Assembly: GCF_000526215.1 (NCBI RefSeq)
Contig: NZ_JAFQ01000004.1
Location: 4,836,001-4,900,000, forward strand
Direction of reading: 5' to 3'
DNA from: Nocardia sp. BMG51109
GTDB taxonomy: Bacteria; Actinomycetota; Actinomycetes; Mycobacteriales; Mycobacteriaceae
Length of the DNA stretch: 64,000 nt
The position numbers and the translations under genes were made by a program. Position 1 is the stretch's first letter; every line of letters begins with the position of its first letter. Of the stretch, positions 35,658 through 44,545 are shown piece by piece. The notes under the pieces are model-generated. The model searched no databases. It was given only the letters and a program-made list of their open reading frames with translations, and was not told the DNA's origin.

Positions 35658-36068
35658 TCAGCCCCGGTGCCTCAAACGCAACTCGTAGACGGCCCTGCTA
35701 CGGCCTGGTCCTTTGAAGTCGGTGATGACCGAAATCCCGTCGACTTCGTGGTCGCCGGAAACGTTGTCGAAGCCGAGCGTGGTCCAACTGGCGTGCGCCG
35801 CATGGTTTTCGGGCTCGGATGTCAGGTACAAGCGTTCGCAGTTCCACTTCTCGGCTTGTGACCGCACGTTGTGCAGCAGCGCGCGGGTGATTCCGCGCTG
35901 CCGGTGCTTCGGGTGAGTCATGACGTCCTGGACGTACACGTCCGAGGGCCGGTCCTGGCTGCGGAATGCGATCACTACCCCGGTGATGGTGGTGTCGTCG
36001 TCGATCGCGACGGGGCAGGTCGAGGAGAACAGTTCGGCGTAGAGCCAGTAGTCGGATGTCCGGATCAG
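35658..36068 (-). pseudogene. GNAT acetyltransferase lacking a start (5'-truncated)
   Basis: The frame ends at a TGA at 35658-35660. The acetyl-CoA loop VMTHPKHRQRGITRALL and the tail LYLTSEPENHAAHASWTTLG are good GNAT features. Family-like sequence extends upstream to about LIRTSDYWLYAELF (near 36068), but the frame then runs on through unrelated text with no ATG, GTG or TTG before a stop. The internal GTG at 35973-35975 would drop the first strands. The 5' end has probably been lost by recombination, or translation starts at an unusual codon. Confidence 0.6.
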
Positions 36069-36125
36069 AGCTCTGCTGAGAAAGAGTGTCGATGCTGTGG
36101 TCCAATGAGGAGGTGATGATCTTCG

Positions 36126-36249
36126 CTCAGCTTTGGTGGCCGCTGTCCTAGCGGCCTGAGACTGTGCGTCGTGGCCGCCTTGCCTGCGGCCATTGTCCCG
36201 TCGCGAGACGAAAGCTCATTCCGGCCGTGTGCGAGGTGGCCTCGGAATG
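36126..36249 (+). promoter_or_regulatory. Hairpin-rich leader of the methyltransferase gene
   Basis: Three hairpins in a row: GGCCGCT/AGCGGCC (36138-36156, 5-base loop, extended by CTCAG/CTGAG), TGGCCGC/GCGGCCA (36172-36192, 7-base loop), and an imperfect CATTCCGGCC/GGCC-TC-GGAATG (about 36217-36249) ending just before the ribosome site. Structure this regular is unusual for a plain 5' region. It may be an attenuator or an RNA element; no known riboswitch consensus was recognised. Confidence 0.45.
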
Positions 36250-36267
36250 GAGAAAGGACCACCACCT

Positions 36268-36996
36268 GTGACCCACCCTGACGAGCACACGGCTGCCGAA
36301 AGCTTCGGCAGAATCCTGATCAGCTCCCGTTCACTCGCCGAGTACCGCGCCATGTTCGCGCTCACCGACGACGATCTAGTCCGCCGCATCCTCGATTGCC
36401 CCAGTGGCGCAGCGGAATTCACTGCCGAGGTATGCCGTCTCGGAGGCGATGTCACCGCGTGTGATATCGCGTACGCGGACGATGGCATCGACGAGGTCGC
36501 CGCGACCGCGGTGGCAGAGGCCGAGCGCGGCAACCAATACGTGCGTGCTCACGAGGATCTGTACAAGTGGAGCTTTTTCGCCGATCCTGACGAGCACCAG
36601 CGTCAGCGTCAGGCTGCTGCGGTACGTTTTGCTGCCCACACTCGGCACGACCGCAGCCGCTATGTTGCCGGGCAGCTTCCCGCGCTTCCCTTCCCCGACA
36701 ACGATTTCGAGCTCGTGCTCAGCTCGCATCTGTTGTTCAGCTACGCCCGCGATCTCGACTACGAGTTCCATCTGCGCGCGGTGCTCGAGCTGATGCGCCT
36801 CACACGAGGCGAGTTGCGGGTGTTCCCGCTCGTGCCGATCGGCGCGAGTACCCGTTACCCGCTTCTGGACACATTGCTCGCCGAGCTACGCACCCACGAT
36901 ATCGACGGTCGCATCGTGGATGTCGACTACGAATTCCAGGTGGGCGGCAACGAAATGCTGGCATGTCGCCATCTCGGCGACGTACCGGCATCCTGA
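36268..36996 (+). CDS. Class I SAM-dependent methyltransferase-like protein
   Basis: 242 residues from GTG 36268, nine bases after AGAAAGGA; an in-frame ATG at 36247 is an alternative. Motif I appears as ILDCPSGAAEFTAEVCRLG followed by VTACDIAYA, and the motif IV region is FELVLSSHLLFSYA. The long helical insert after YKWSFFADPDEHQRQRQ is not typical of small-molecule methyltransferases. Substrate unknown. A hairpin-rich leader precedes it. Confidence 0.75.
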   Translation: MTHPDEHTAAESFGRILISSRSLAEYRAMFALTDDDLVRRILDCPSGAAEFTAEVCRLGGDVTACDIAYADDGIDEVAATAVAEAERGNQYVRAHEDLYKWSFFADPDEHQRQRQAAAVRFAAHTRHDRSRYVAGQLPALPFPDNDFELVLSSHLLFSYARDLDYEFHLRAVLELMRLTRGELRVFPLVPIGASTRYPLLDTLLAELRTHDIDGRIVDVDYEFQVGGNEMLACRHLGDVPAS

Positions 36997-37020
36997 ACCG
37001 ACGTGCCCTCGTTGGGTCGC

Positions 37021-37083
37021 TCTCACCCGGATGAGAACTCCAGCCGACTTCGTGATGGGTGACGCTGCTGGTCAGCGGGCTGG
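37021..37083 (+). terminator. Hairpins after the methyltransferase gene
   Basis: TCTCA-CCCGGA-TGAGA at 37021-37036 and long-range CCAGCC (37040-37045)/GGCTGG (37078-37083) arms with an inner GCTG/CAGC. They may terminate the methyltransferase transcript or structure the leader of the next gene. Confidence 0.35.
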
Positions 37084-37161
37084 ACGTGGAGCGGCCACCG
37101 CGTGATCATGTCGTGTTTGTTGGTGACACAACGCCGGGACGAGTAGCGAGCGAGGTGGCCG

Positions 37162-37458
37162 GTGACTCACGCGCGAGAACCGTTGACGCCCAACAAGCGC
37201 CGCATCCTCGAGGCCATGAGCGACGGCGAACGGCATTGGGCCGAACAGCTGTACCAGCGGCTCGGGATGCCGCGTCGCAACGGTGTGACCATGGCACTCA
37301 ACTGGTTTCTCAAATACGGCTACATCGCTCGTGTTCAGGGTGACGACGGGCATGTCGTCATCGGAAAGGACAGCACCGACGAGGTGTTCGTGATCACCGA
37401 CAGGGGCCGCCGAGCCGCCGCGAACCTCGATGCGGGTTACGACCTCCTCAGCCCTTGA
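37162..37458 (+). CDS. Small winged-helix DNA-binding-like protein
   Basis: 98 residues from GTG 37162 after GCGAGGTGG. The sequence KRRILEAMSDGERHWAEQLY followed by LGMPRRNGVTMALNWFLKYG reads as a compact helix-turn-helix, with a wing at VFVITDRGRRAAANL. It matches no family by memory beyond this fold. Probably a transcriptional regulator of nearby genes. Convergent with the mce-associated gene. Confidence 0.65.
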   Translation: MTHAREPLTPNKRRILEAMSDGERHWAEQLYQRLGMPRRNGVTMALNWFLKYGYIARVQGDDGHVVIGKDSTDEVFVITDRGRRAAANLDAGYDLLSP

Positions 37459-37476
37459 CCGGCCGAGACAGGTTCC

Positions 37477-37486
37477 GTTCCGGAAC
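37477..37486. terminator. Palindrome between convergent genes
   Basis: GTTCCGGAAC is a perfect 10-base palindrome in the 59-base gap between the winged-helix gene and the mce-associated gene; a second GTTCCGAAC-like copy follows. It may be a two-way terminator. Confidence 0.3.
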
Positions 37487-37517
37487 ACCGGGCGTTCCGA
37501 ACCCGTACCGGCCCAGC

Positions 37518-38117
37518 CTATTTCACCGGCAGGGCGTTCTGTAGCCCCCCGACGTCGGTGATCTTCCAGTCGGCGTTGCGGTCGATGGTGAGGGAGTAGG
37601 TGACGGTGGTTTGGGCGCCGTCGGGGGTTTGGGCGCTGGTCGAGTTCACGTTGAGGTAGGCGTTGACCTTGTAGATGCCGCCGGATTCGGAGGTGACCTG
37701 TGCCGAGAGCGGGGTTGCCTTCGAGGTCCATTGCAGGGGGAGGAGGATCTGCTCCAGTTGTGGTGCGGTGGCGTCGAATTTGGCGGAGAGCTGGGGTGTG
37801 GTGCCGGCCTGCAGGCGGGTGATCCAGCCCTTGACGTCGTGGAAGTCGATGGTGGAGGCGCCGACGGCGTAGTCCGAGGCGATCTTTTCCGCGTGCCGGT
37901 CGTCCGCGGCGCGGCTGTCGCGGTCGGCGATCGTCGAGCGCGCGGACCAGTAGAGCGACGCGAAAACCAGTGTGGCGATGAGGAGTCCGGCGATGACGAC
38001 CGTGGACAGTACGGTCGACAGTCGGATCGACAGGGTGCGCGGGGTCTTGCCGCCGGCCGGTTCGGTCGCGGATGCGGTGTCGGTTCGGGTGGTGTCTTCG
38101 TCCGTTGCTGTCGTCAT
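37518..38117 (-). CDS. Mce-associated membrane protein (Mas)
   Basis: 199 residues. A charged cytoplasmic N-terminus is followed by one membrane span (LSTVVIAGLLIATLVFASLY) and a periplasmic domain ending TIDRNADWKITDVGGLQNAL, as in Mas/Rv0199-type proteins. It is the last gene of the mce operon, 36 bases after the sixth mce gene. Such proteins support the assembly or stability of the Mce lipid transporter. Confidence 0.85.
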   Translation of the reverse strand: MTTATDEDTTRTDTASATEPAGGKTPRTLSIRLSTVLSTVVIAGLLIATLVFASLYWSARSTIADRDSRAADDRHAEKIASDYAVGASTIDFHDVKGWITRLQAGTTPQLSAKFDATAPQLEQILLPLQWTSKATPLSAQVTSESGGIYKVNAYLNVNSTSAQTPDGAQTTVTYSLTIDRNADWKITDVGGLQNALPVK

Positions 38118-38153
38118 GCTGTGTTCCTTTGCCGGGCCGAGGGTGTCGGTGGG

Positions 38154-39110
38154 CTATTTGACGCCGATTCGGAAATGCAGCGTCCCGTCGGTATCGACAC
38201 TGCCCAGCGCTTGGTCGATCAGCGCGCTGATGTCGATGTTCGGTGTGCGGTGGACCGCGTCGGCGACTGCGGGCCGCAACACCGGCGCGAGTGGCGCGAT
38301 GCTGGGGCCGATCTTGTTCAGCAGGTTCGTCGTGTTGTCCAGGAAGGGGACCACCCCGTCGCCGGTGAAGTAGTCCGACGTCGGGCGGGCCTCGACCAGT
38401 CCCTGTCCCTGTTCGACGATCCTGTTGAGGAAGTTGCCGAACTCGCCGAGCTCCGGGCCCGCGGCGGCGAGGGACGGCCCGAGCCAGTCGATGTCGCCGC
38501 CCATCGACTGGATGTCGCTGAACAGCTGCCGGACGGCGGCGGTGCGGCTGAGCAGGGTGGTGGCCAGCAGGGTGGTCGATCGCTGCAGGGTCTGCATCGT
38601 CGCGTCGGTACCGGCGAGCGCCTGGTCGAAGGTGTCGACCAGGCGGGCCATGACTTCCGGACGAAACTGGTTCAGCAGCTCGACCAACCGGGACGACAGC
38701 GCCGTGATCGTCATCGGCGTGCGAATCCTGTCGGTGGGAACGACCTGGCCGTTCGCGAGGTACGGTCCGCTGCCGTCGGGCGGCTCGAATTCGATGTAGG
38801 GCTCGCCGAGCGCCGACAGCTGTTCGATGATGACGTTGCTGGACAAGGGAATTCGGTAACGGGTGTCGATCTCGAGCCGGACGAGCACACCCTGTGCCTG
38901 TTTGCGGACCTCCTGGGCGCGCCCGACCTGCACGCCCCGCAGCAGCACCGGGGCATTCGGCCCGAGCCCGCCGGAGTCGGCGAGCCGCAGATCCGCGGTG
39001 ATGTGGGATCGCCGCGGATCCAGATGCAGCACACCGACTGTCATGTAGGTGATGCCGAGAACCAGCACCGTGGCGATCGCGGTGAGGGACACGGCCGCAC
39101 GCGCATTCAT
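38154..39110 (-). CDS. mceF: Mce family protein, F position
   Basis: 318 residues. An N-terminal span (AAVSLTAIATVLVLGITYM) anchors the MCE domain (DSGGLGPNAPVLLRGVQVGR), followed by a long helical region. It is one of six substrate-binding subunits forming the periplasmic tunnel of an Mce lipid importer. The ATG overlaps the mceE stop by four bases. Confidence 0.9.
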   Translation of the reverse strand: MNARAAVSLTAIATVLVLGITYMTVGVLHLDPRRSHITADLRLADSGGLGPNAPVLLRGVQVGRAQEVRKQAQGVLVRLEIDTRYRIPLSSNVIIEQLSALGEPYIEFEPPDGSGPYLANGQVVPTDRIRTPMTITALSSRLVELLNQFRPEVMARLVDTFDQALAGTDATMQTLQRSTTLLATTLLSRTAAVRQLFSDIQSMGGDIDWLGPSLAAAGPELGEFGNFLNRIVEQGQGLVEARPTSDYFTGDGVVPFLDNTTNLLNKIGPSIAPLAPVLRPAVADAVHRTPNIDISALIDQALGSVDTDGTLHFRIGVK

Positions 39111-40273
39111 CGGACCACCCCGATCATGCGGAGGGAGTCGACGATTCGACCGGTCTGCTCCTCGGGCGGCATCGACGCGGCCGGAGCCGGTGCTGCCATG
39201 GTGGCCTGGACCAGGTTGACCTTCGGTCCCCGGTCGGCGAATGGAATGATCTTGTTGTTGATCAGCTCGACCAGCTTCTTCATATTCGACGGCGACCCGG
39301 TGTCCAGGGGGTAGCTGCCGAACAGCATGGGCACCACGGCCCGGACGGTGCCGTCGAGCGAGTGCAGCATCGGGCCCAGCCAGGCGGCGGCCGGCCCGAG
39401 CGGGCCGAGCGCGGTCAGCACGAGGATGACCCCGATCTGCGCGTTCACGGAATCGGTGGTGTGCTGCACGCCGTAGGGGGTGAGGAGCTCGTCGAGGAAC
39501 GGCGTGTTCTTCAGCACCCCGTCGTCCACGGTGGTGTGCAGGCCGTCGAGCACGGCGTCGACCGAGTCCAGGCGGCCGCCGAGATCGGTGAGGTCGGCGC
39601 CCAGCGTGCCGGCGAGGCGGGCGGTGTCGCGCGGGTCCTCGGGAAGGATCCCGTTCATCTTGCGGACGATGTCCTGGACGTCGGTCACGGCGCCGCTGCC
39701 GACGAAGGTGGACAGCCCGGCGAGGATGTCCTCGATGGGCGGTGACTGGGTGGTGTTCGACAGCGGAATCGTCGCGCCCGGTTCGAGTCGGCCCGCGGAC
39801 TGCGTCGCCGGCTCGGTCAGCGCGATGTGCACGTCGCCGAGCGGGGTTTCCTGTCTCAGCTCCGCGGTGGTGCCGATCGGCAGTCGCACCGCGTCGCGGA
39901 TGTCGACGTCGGCGATGACGTACCCCTCGGTACCGCTCGGATTCGGCGGTCCGCTCGGGTTCGGCTCTCCGGTCGGATTCGGTACTGCCGTATCCGGATT
40001 CACGGTGTCCGGATTCACGGTGTCCGGATCAACGACGGTGACCCCGCTCAACTGACCCACGCGGACCCCGTTGGCGATGACCTTGGCGCCCTGCGGCAGA
40101 TTGAGCACAGTGGCGAACTCGATGCGCAGGCGATAGGTCGGGCCGTCGACACCCGTCCCGGGCACCGGGACGTCGGCGGGCTGGAAGCCACATCCGGTGA
40201 GGGACACCAGGACTGCCAGGGCGAGCATCGCGTGGACACCGAAACGCCGTGCCGCGCGGGCGAATCGCGTCAT
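39107..40273 (-). CDS. mceE: Mce family lipoprotein, E position, with Pro/Asn-rich insert
   Basis: 388 residues. The lipobox LVSLTGC at about residue 28 marks a lipoprotein, as usual for the E subunit (LprK/LprN type). The MCE domain (NLPQGAKVIANGVRVGQLSG) is interrupted by a stretch of repeated D-T-V-N-P, N-P-T-G-E and N-P-S-G units before it resumes at TEGYVIADVDIRDAVRLPIG. It overlaps mceD and mceF by four bases on each side. Confidence 0.9.
   Translation of the reverse strand: MTRFARAARRFGVHAMLALAVLVSLTGCGFQPADVPVPGTGVDGPTYRLRIEFATVLNLPQGAKVIANGVRVGQLSGVTVVDPDTVNPDTVNPDTAVPNPTGEPNPSGPPNPSGTEGYVIADVDIRDAVRLPIGTTAELRQETPLGDVHIALTEPATQSAGRLEPGATIPLSNTTQSPPIEDILAGLSTFVGSGAVTDVQDIVRKMNGILPEDPRDTARLAGTLGADLTDLGGRLDSVDAVLDGLHTTVDDGVLKNTPFLDELLTPYGVQHTTDSVNAQIGVILVLTALGPLGPAAAWLGPMLHSLDGTVRAVVPMLFGSYPLDTGSPSNMKKLVELINNKIIPFADRGPKVNLVQATMAAPAPAASMPPEEQTGRIVDSLRMIGVVR
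39945..40035. repeat. Short tandem repeats inside mceE
   Basis: Two exact 15-base units GGATTCACGGTGTCC (39996-40025) with a partial third, next to degenerate units encoding Asn-Pro-x-Gly. They expand one loop of the MCE domain and keep the frame. Confidence 0.75.
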
Positions 40274-41373
40274 CGGGCGCTCACCCCCGCGAGCAGGGCG
40301 GGCAGGGCAGGCAGGGTCACCGAGCCGTCGTCCGGCGGGGCGCACGGCTGCCCGGTGACGGCCTGCACCGCGGCGCACACCCGATCCGCATCCGGCTGGG
40401 GGAGCGCGAGTTTCGGTGGCGCGTAGCCGATCGTCAGCCGCCCGCTGGCCGGGTCGATCGAGTTCGTGAAGCCCGTGGCGATGGCCGGCGCCATCCGGAT
40501 GACATCGGTGAGCGAACCGACCCCGGCCGAAAGCAGCTGTGGCAGATCGGGAATGGCGTCGACAGCTCGTATCGCCGGCGTCCCGAACATCATGAACACG
40601 TCGTTGAGCTGTGGCAGCACCTCGGCGAGCGAGGCGACGATCTCCACGACCGGAGGGAAAGCGAGGGTGTTGATCTCGTGGAAGGCCCGGGGCAGCTGGA
40701 TGATCGTCTCCTTCAGCTGTGCCCAGCCACCGTGTGCGCGGTGCGCGAGTTCGGCGAGGGCGTCGAGCAGTTGCCCGATGTGGCCGATGGCCGCGTCCGG
40801 CGCGGCGAGTGCCTTGCCGAGCTGCTGGATGAGGTCGTTGAGCTGGTCGCCGGTTCCGGCGGTGGCGCGGTCGGCCGCATCGAGCCCGGCGCCGAACGCA
40901 CCCTGCTGGGCGGGATCCTGTGCGCCGTTGAGCTTGTCGGCGAGCCCGGCGAGTGCGTCGAACGTCTCCGAAAGGCTCTTGGGGGTCAGGGTTTTGGTGA
41001 TGCAGGCGGCGGGATTCCAGCCCGGGCCGGAGGGTTCGGCGCCGATGAGTGCCAGGTTGCGGTCGGCGATCAGGTTCTCGCTCACCGTCACGGCCCCGAC
41101 ATCGGGCGGCAGCGTGCGGTCCTCCCGGACGGTGAAACGGACGCGGGCCTTGGCGCCGTCGGGCCGGATGTCGGTGACCTTGCCGACCTGCACGCCCATG
41201 ACGGTGACCGCGCTGCCCTCGTACAGCCCGATGCTGTCGGGCATCTCCGCGCAGTAGCCGCGCTCGCCGGGGCCCGATCGGCTCAGCTGCAGGCCCACCG
41301 CGGCCGCCGCGACGAGGACGACGACCACCGCCGCGGACATCAGCCCGCGCGAGCCCAGGATCTTCGCGAGCAT
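40270..41373 (-). CDS. mceD: Mce family protein, D position
   Basis: 367 residues from the ATG at 41371-41373, which overlaps the mceC stop by one base (TGATG). One N-terminal span (GLMSAAVVVVLVAAAAVGLQ), an MCE domain (LYEGSAVTVMGVQVGKVTDI) and a long helical tail with a Cys pair. The longer reading into mceC is less likely. Confidence 0.9.
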   Translation of the reverse strand: MLAKILGSRGLMSAAVVVVLVAAAAVGLQLSRSGPGERGYCAEMPDSIGLYEGSAVTVMGVQVGKVTDIRPDGAKARVRFTVREDRTLPPDVGAVTVSENLIADRNLALIGAEPSGPGWNPAACITKTLTPKSLSETFDALAGLADKLNGAQDPAQQGAFGAGLDAADRATAGTGDQLNDLIQQLGKALAAPDAAIGHIGQLLDALAELAHRAHGGWAQLKETIIQLPRAFHEINTLAFPPVVEIVASLAEVLPQLNDVFMMFGTPAIRAVDAIPDLPQLLSAGVGSLTDVIRMAPAIATGFTNSIDPASGRLTIGYAPPKLALPQPDADRVCAAVQAVTGQPCAPPDDGSVTLPALPALLAGVSAR

Positions 41374-42422
41374 CAGCACCCTCCTCCCGGCACCGGAACG
41401 CACACGCCGGGCAGCCGGACCGTCGCGCCCGACTGATCGACCTGCACGCCGCTTCCGTCCGGCATCAGGGGCAGCAGGCGCTGTTCGAGGCCGCGGATGG
41501 CATCGAGGAGCGTGCCCATGCGGGTACCCAGTTCTCGCAGTTGCGGAATCGCCTGATCGGCGAGCGGGCGGGCACGCTCCTTCAGCGTCTCGTCCCAGGC
41601 GCGTCCGAACGGCGTGAGCTTGTGCAGGACCACCGCCAGATCGTCCAGCGCCTCCGAGATCTCCGTCCGGTAGTTGTTGATGACCGACTCCATGCCGCCC
41701 AGCGCGGTGACCAGCCGCACCAGCACATCCGAATTCAGTTTCATCGCCGTCAGATATTCGTCGGCCATCGCGAGAGTGCGGGATATGTCGGCGTTCTGCC
41801 GGTCCATGACCCCGGTCAGGTCGCCGACCGCGCCGACGGCGGCGCGGAAGGATTCCGGGCTGCCGTCGATGGAGGTGGCCAGGGTCGAAAGGTTCTGGCG
41901 CAGAACATCTCCGTCGATCTCCCGGACCGGCTGGATGGCGTCCTGGAAGACCTGGGTGAGGTTGTAGGGCAAGGTGACTCGCTCCTGCGGGACGACCGCC
42001 GAGCCGAGCGGCTGTGTTCCGGCCGGCTGCACGGCCAGGTAGTAGCCGCCGACGACGGTCAGCATGCGGATGTCGAGCGCGGTCTGATTCCCGACGAACA
42101 CCTTGTCCTCGACGGTGAACGTCATCCGGACCCGATCCGGCAGGAGCGTCAGCGATGTCACCTTGCCGACCGGGATCCCCGCGACCCGGACGTCGTCACC
42201 GGTCCGGATCGTGCCGGCCTGGGCCAGGTCCGCGGAGTACTCCTGCTCCGCCGTGGTGCCGGTGACGTAGACCGCGCCGATCGCGATGATCAGGAGCACG
42301 ACGGCGCACAGCCCGGCGATCCCCCAGCGCAGTTCGGCGGTGCGCGAATCGGTGGATCTCCGTGTCCGGCCGAAGAATTCGCGCAGGGCCGCGAATCGCC
42401 CTCGGCCCCTTACCTGTTGCAT
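41373..42422 (-). CDS. mceC: Mce family protein, C position
   Basis: 349 residues. N-terminal span WGIAGLCAVVLLIIAIGAVY, MCE domain (GTIRTGDDVRVAGIPVGKVT), helical region, and a Gly/Pro/Cys-rich end. It overlaps the mceB stop by 13 bases. Confidence 0.9.
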   Translation of the reverse strand: MQQVRGRGRFAALREFFGRTRRSTDSRTAELRWGIAGLCAVVLLIIAIGAVYVTGTTAEQEYSADLAQAGTIRTGDDVRVAGIPVGKVTSLTLLPDRVRMTFTVEDKVFVGNQTALDIRMLTVVGGYYLAVQPAGTQPLGSAVVPQERVTLPYNLTQVFQDAIQPVREIDGDVLRQNLSTLATSIDGSPESFRAAVGAVGDLTGVMDRQNADISRTLAMADEYLTAMKLNSDVLVRLVTALGGMESVINNYRTEISEALDDLAVVLHKLTPFGRAWDETLKERARPLADQAIPQLRELGTRMGTLLDAIRGLEQRLLPLMPDGSGVQVDQSGATVRLPGVCVPVPGGGC

Positions 42423-43414
42423 AGCGTGATCCTCTGTCCGGAGATGAGCAGCTGCAGGGGCTCAGGCGCCGCCGCGGTGCCGCGCGAACAGGTCATCGCG
42501 GCGTCGGGCCCGGTCGGCGGGACGGCCGCCGTCATCGACTGGATCAGGCCGGGCATCCGCCCGAACACCACCGCGGCCTCGTGCGGATCGGGAAAGGCGT
42601 TCTGCAGCAAGGCATCCAGATCCCTGTCTCGATCACCGCTCACGCCGAGGGTGGTCAGGGTGCTTCGCAGCGGTTTCAGAATCGGCGGAATGGTGACGGC
42701 GAACTGGACGAGTCCCGGGAGCTTGTCGGTGATGTTGACGAACAGGTTGGTCAGGTTGGTCATGAGCAGGATCGTGTTCCCCGACTTGCCACCGAGATGG
42801 TCGGAGATCTGCGCCAGGTTCCCCACCAGCGTCGACACCACGGCCTGCCGGTCCGAGACGTGGCGGCTCAGCTTGTCGACGGCATCCAGCGCCGGGCCGA
42901 TGCCCGTCCCGTCACCCTGGATGACCGCGAGCATGCTGGTCGCGAACTGGTTGATATCGGCGGGGGACAGCTGCGCCAGCACCGGTTGCAGCCCCTTGAA
43001 CAGCGTGGTGATGTCGAAGGCCGGAATCGTGTCGGCGGTCTCGAAGACGGTCTCCGGATCGCGGGGGCGCTCGGGCCGGTCGGGCTGCTGGATGTCCAGA
43101 TAGCGGAAGCCGGTGAGGTTCTGATAGCGGACGGCGATCTTGCCGCCCTCGAACAGGGGATGCCCCCGGGTGACCGTGAAGTGCACGCGCGCGAGCGCGC
43201 CGTCCAGTTCGACGTCGCGGACCTTGCCGACCTGCACCCCGTAGAGGCGCACGTCGTCGCCGGCCCGCAGCCCGTTCGCGTCGGTGAACATCGCCGTGTA
43301 GGTCTGGGTATCGCCCTGGACCGGCCGTTCGATCACCCGGAACACCCCGAACAGGACGACGACCGTGAGCAGCGCGGCCACGGCGAGGCGGATCGCCAGC
43401 GATCGGGTCGTCAT
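42410..43414 (-). CDS. mceB: Mce family protein, B position
   Basis: 334 residues. Span at IRLAVAALLTVVVLFGVFRV, MCE domain (ANGLRAGDDVRLYGVQVGKV), then coiled helices. The ATG overlaps the mceA stop by four bases. Confidence 0.9.
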   Translation of the reverse strand: MTTRSLAIRLAVAALLTVVVLFGVFRVIERPVQGDTQTYTAMFTDANGLRAGDDVRLYGVQVGKVRDVELDGALARVHFTVTRGHPLFEGGKIAVRYQNLTGFRYLDIQQPDRPERPRDPETVFETADTIPAFDITTLFKGLQPVLAQLSPADINQFATSMLAVIQGDGTGIGPALDAVDKLSRHVSDRQAVVSTLVGNLAQISDHLGGKSGNTILLMTNLTNLFVNITDKLPGLVQFAVTIPPILKPLRSTLTTLGVSGDRDRDLDALLQNAFPDPHEAAVVFGRMPGLIQSMTAAVPPTGPDAAMTCSRGTAAAPEPLQLLISGQRITLCNR

Positions 43415-44541
43415 GGATGCCCCCCGCCGGCCCGGTCGCCGAGCATGGCCGCCAGCGGCGCGGCGAGCCCGGGTACGGTACTCAGATCAACGCCCGGATC
43501 GGTGCCTGGAACAGCGCCGGCAACGTTCCCCGGAGCAATACCCGCGGGGGTGTTCAGCTCGACGCCGACGTTGAGGACCGGGCCGGTCGGCGAATCGTGA
43601 AATGCCTTGTCCAGCCGGTCGAGCAGCTCGCTCAGCTGCCCCGCGGAACGCTCCGGCGTGCCGACCGAGGACGACAGCCGGTCGAGGATCATCGAGGCGA
43701 CGGGCATCATCCCGCCGAAGTGTTGTTCGGCGGTGCCGAGTGTCCGGGTGGCCGAGGGGAGCAACTTGTTCTGGACCTCGGTCCAGAAATCGCCGTATCG
43801 GGCGAGGCGCCCCGGATCCGCGAGGTACGCGTTCGTCAGGTCCCCGTACAACACCGAGATGGCACCGCTGAGCATGGGCGGCAGGCCGGCCAGCACCGAG
43901 CCGTACCGGTCGAACAGCAGCGACGGCGGGAGCTGCTGTGTCTCCGCGAACGAGCGGGCCGTCGTGCCGATCGCCTGCAGCAGCGGCGTGAACGCGCTGA
44001 GGTCCTGCGACGTCTTCCGCAGCAGCTCGGCCAGTTTCGGGGTCAGCACGTCGTTGGTGAGCAGGCCGGTCGAGCGCAGCAGCGAGGAGAGCGTGGCGTC
44101 CTGGATCCGGCCGGCGTTGCGGCCGGTCAGGTCGACCGTGGACCCGTTGCCGAGCGCCGTGCCGCCGCTGTTCGAATGCAGTTGCAGCGCACTGATTCCG
44201 AACAGGTTGCCCGGCGCGTAGTCGACGCTCAGCGCATCGGTCAGGCCGAACAGCTGGGAGCGTCGCAGGCCGAGGTCGACGCGCTGCCGGCCCGGCGCGG
44301 CGTTGTCGATTCCGGTGATCGATCCGATGCGCACGCCGTCGAGCCGGACGTCGGTGCCCGGCTCGATGCCCTCGCCGACGTGGCCGGTGATCAGCGCGAC
44401 GCGGATCTCGTCCGCGGAGCGGCGCTCGGGCGCGAGCCGCCAGCCGATGACGAGTGCGACGACGAGCAGGACCGCGCAGAGGCCGAGGATGCGGGCGCGG
44501 CGCGGGCCGACGTCGGTTCCGGGGAGAGCGTAGGCGGGCAT
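43411..44541 (-). CDS. mceA: Mce family protein, A position
   Basis: 376 residues. Span at ILGLCAVLLVVALVIGW; the MCE domain reads GIEPGTDVRLDGVRIGSITG. It starts four bases after the second YrbE gene. By family knowledge, these six proteins with two YrbE permeases and an MceG ATPase encoded elsewhere import sterols, fatty acids or other lipids; the substrate of this copy is unknown. Confidence 0.9.
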   Translation of the reverse strand: MPAYALPGTDVGPRRARILGLCAVLLVVALVIGWRLAPERRSADEIRVALITGHVGEGIEPGTDVRLDGVRIGSITGIDNAAPGRQRVDLGLRRSQLFGLTDALSVDYAPGNLFGISALQLHSNSGGTALGNGSTVDLTGRNAGRIQDATLSSLLRSTGLLTNDVLTPKLAELLRKTSQDLSAFTPLLQAIGTTARSFAETQQLPPSLLFDRYGSVLAGLPPMLSGAISVLYGDLTNAYLADPGRLARYGDFWTEVQNKLLPSATRTLGTAEQHFGGMMPVASMILDRLSSSVGTPERSAGQLSELLDRLDKAFHDSPTGPVLNVGVELNTPAGIAPGNVAGAVPGTDPGVDLSTVPGLAAPLAAMLGDRAGGGHP

Positions 44542-44545
44542 GCGG

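Noticed and set aside
36126..36249. Known riboswitch (SAM, cobalamin, glycine, ydaO)
   Set aside because: None of the conserved cores I know could be placed on the hairpins; left as an unexplained leader.
33700..37160. Mobile element or genomic island with ends
   Set aside because: Patchy gene remnants suggest recombination, but no transposase, integrase, target-site duplication or terminal repeats were found.
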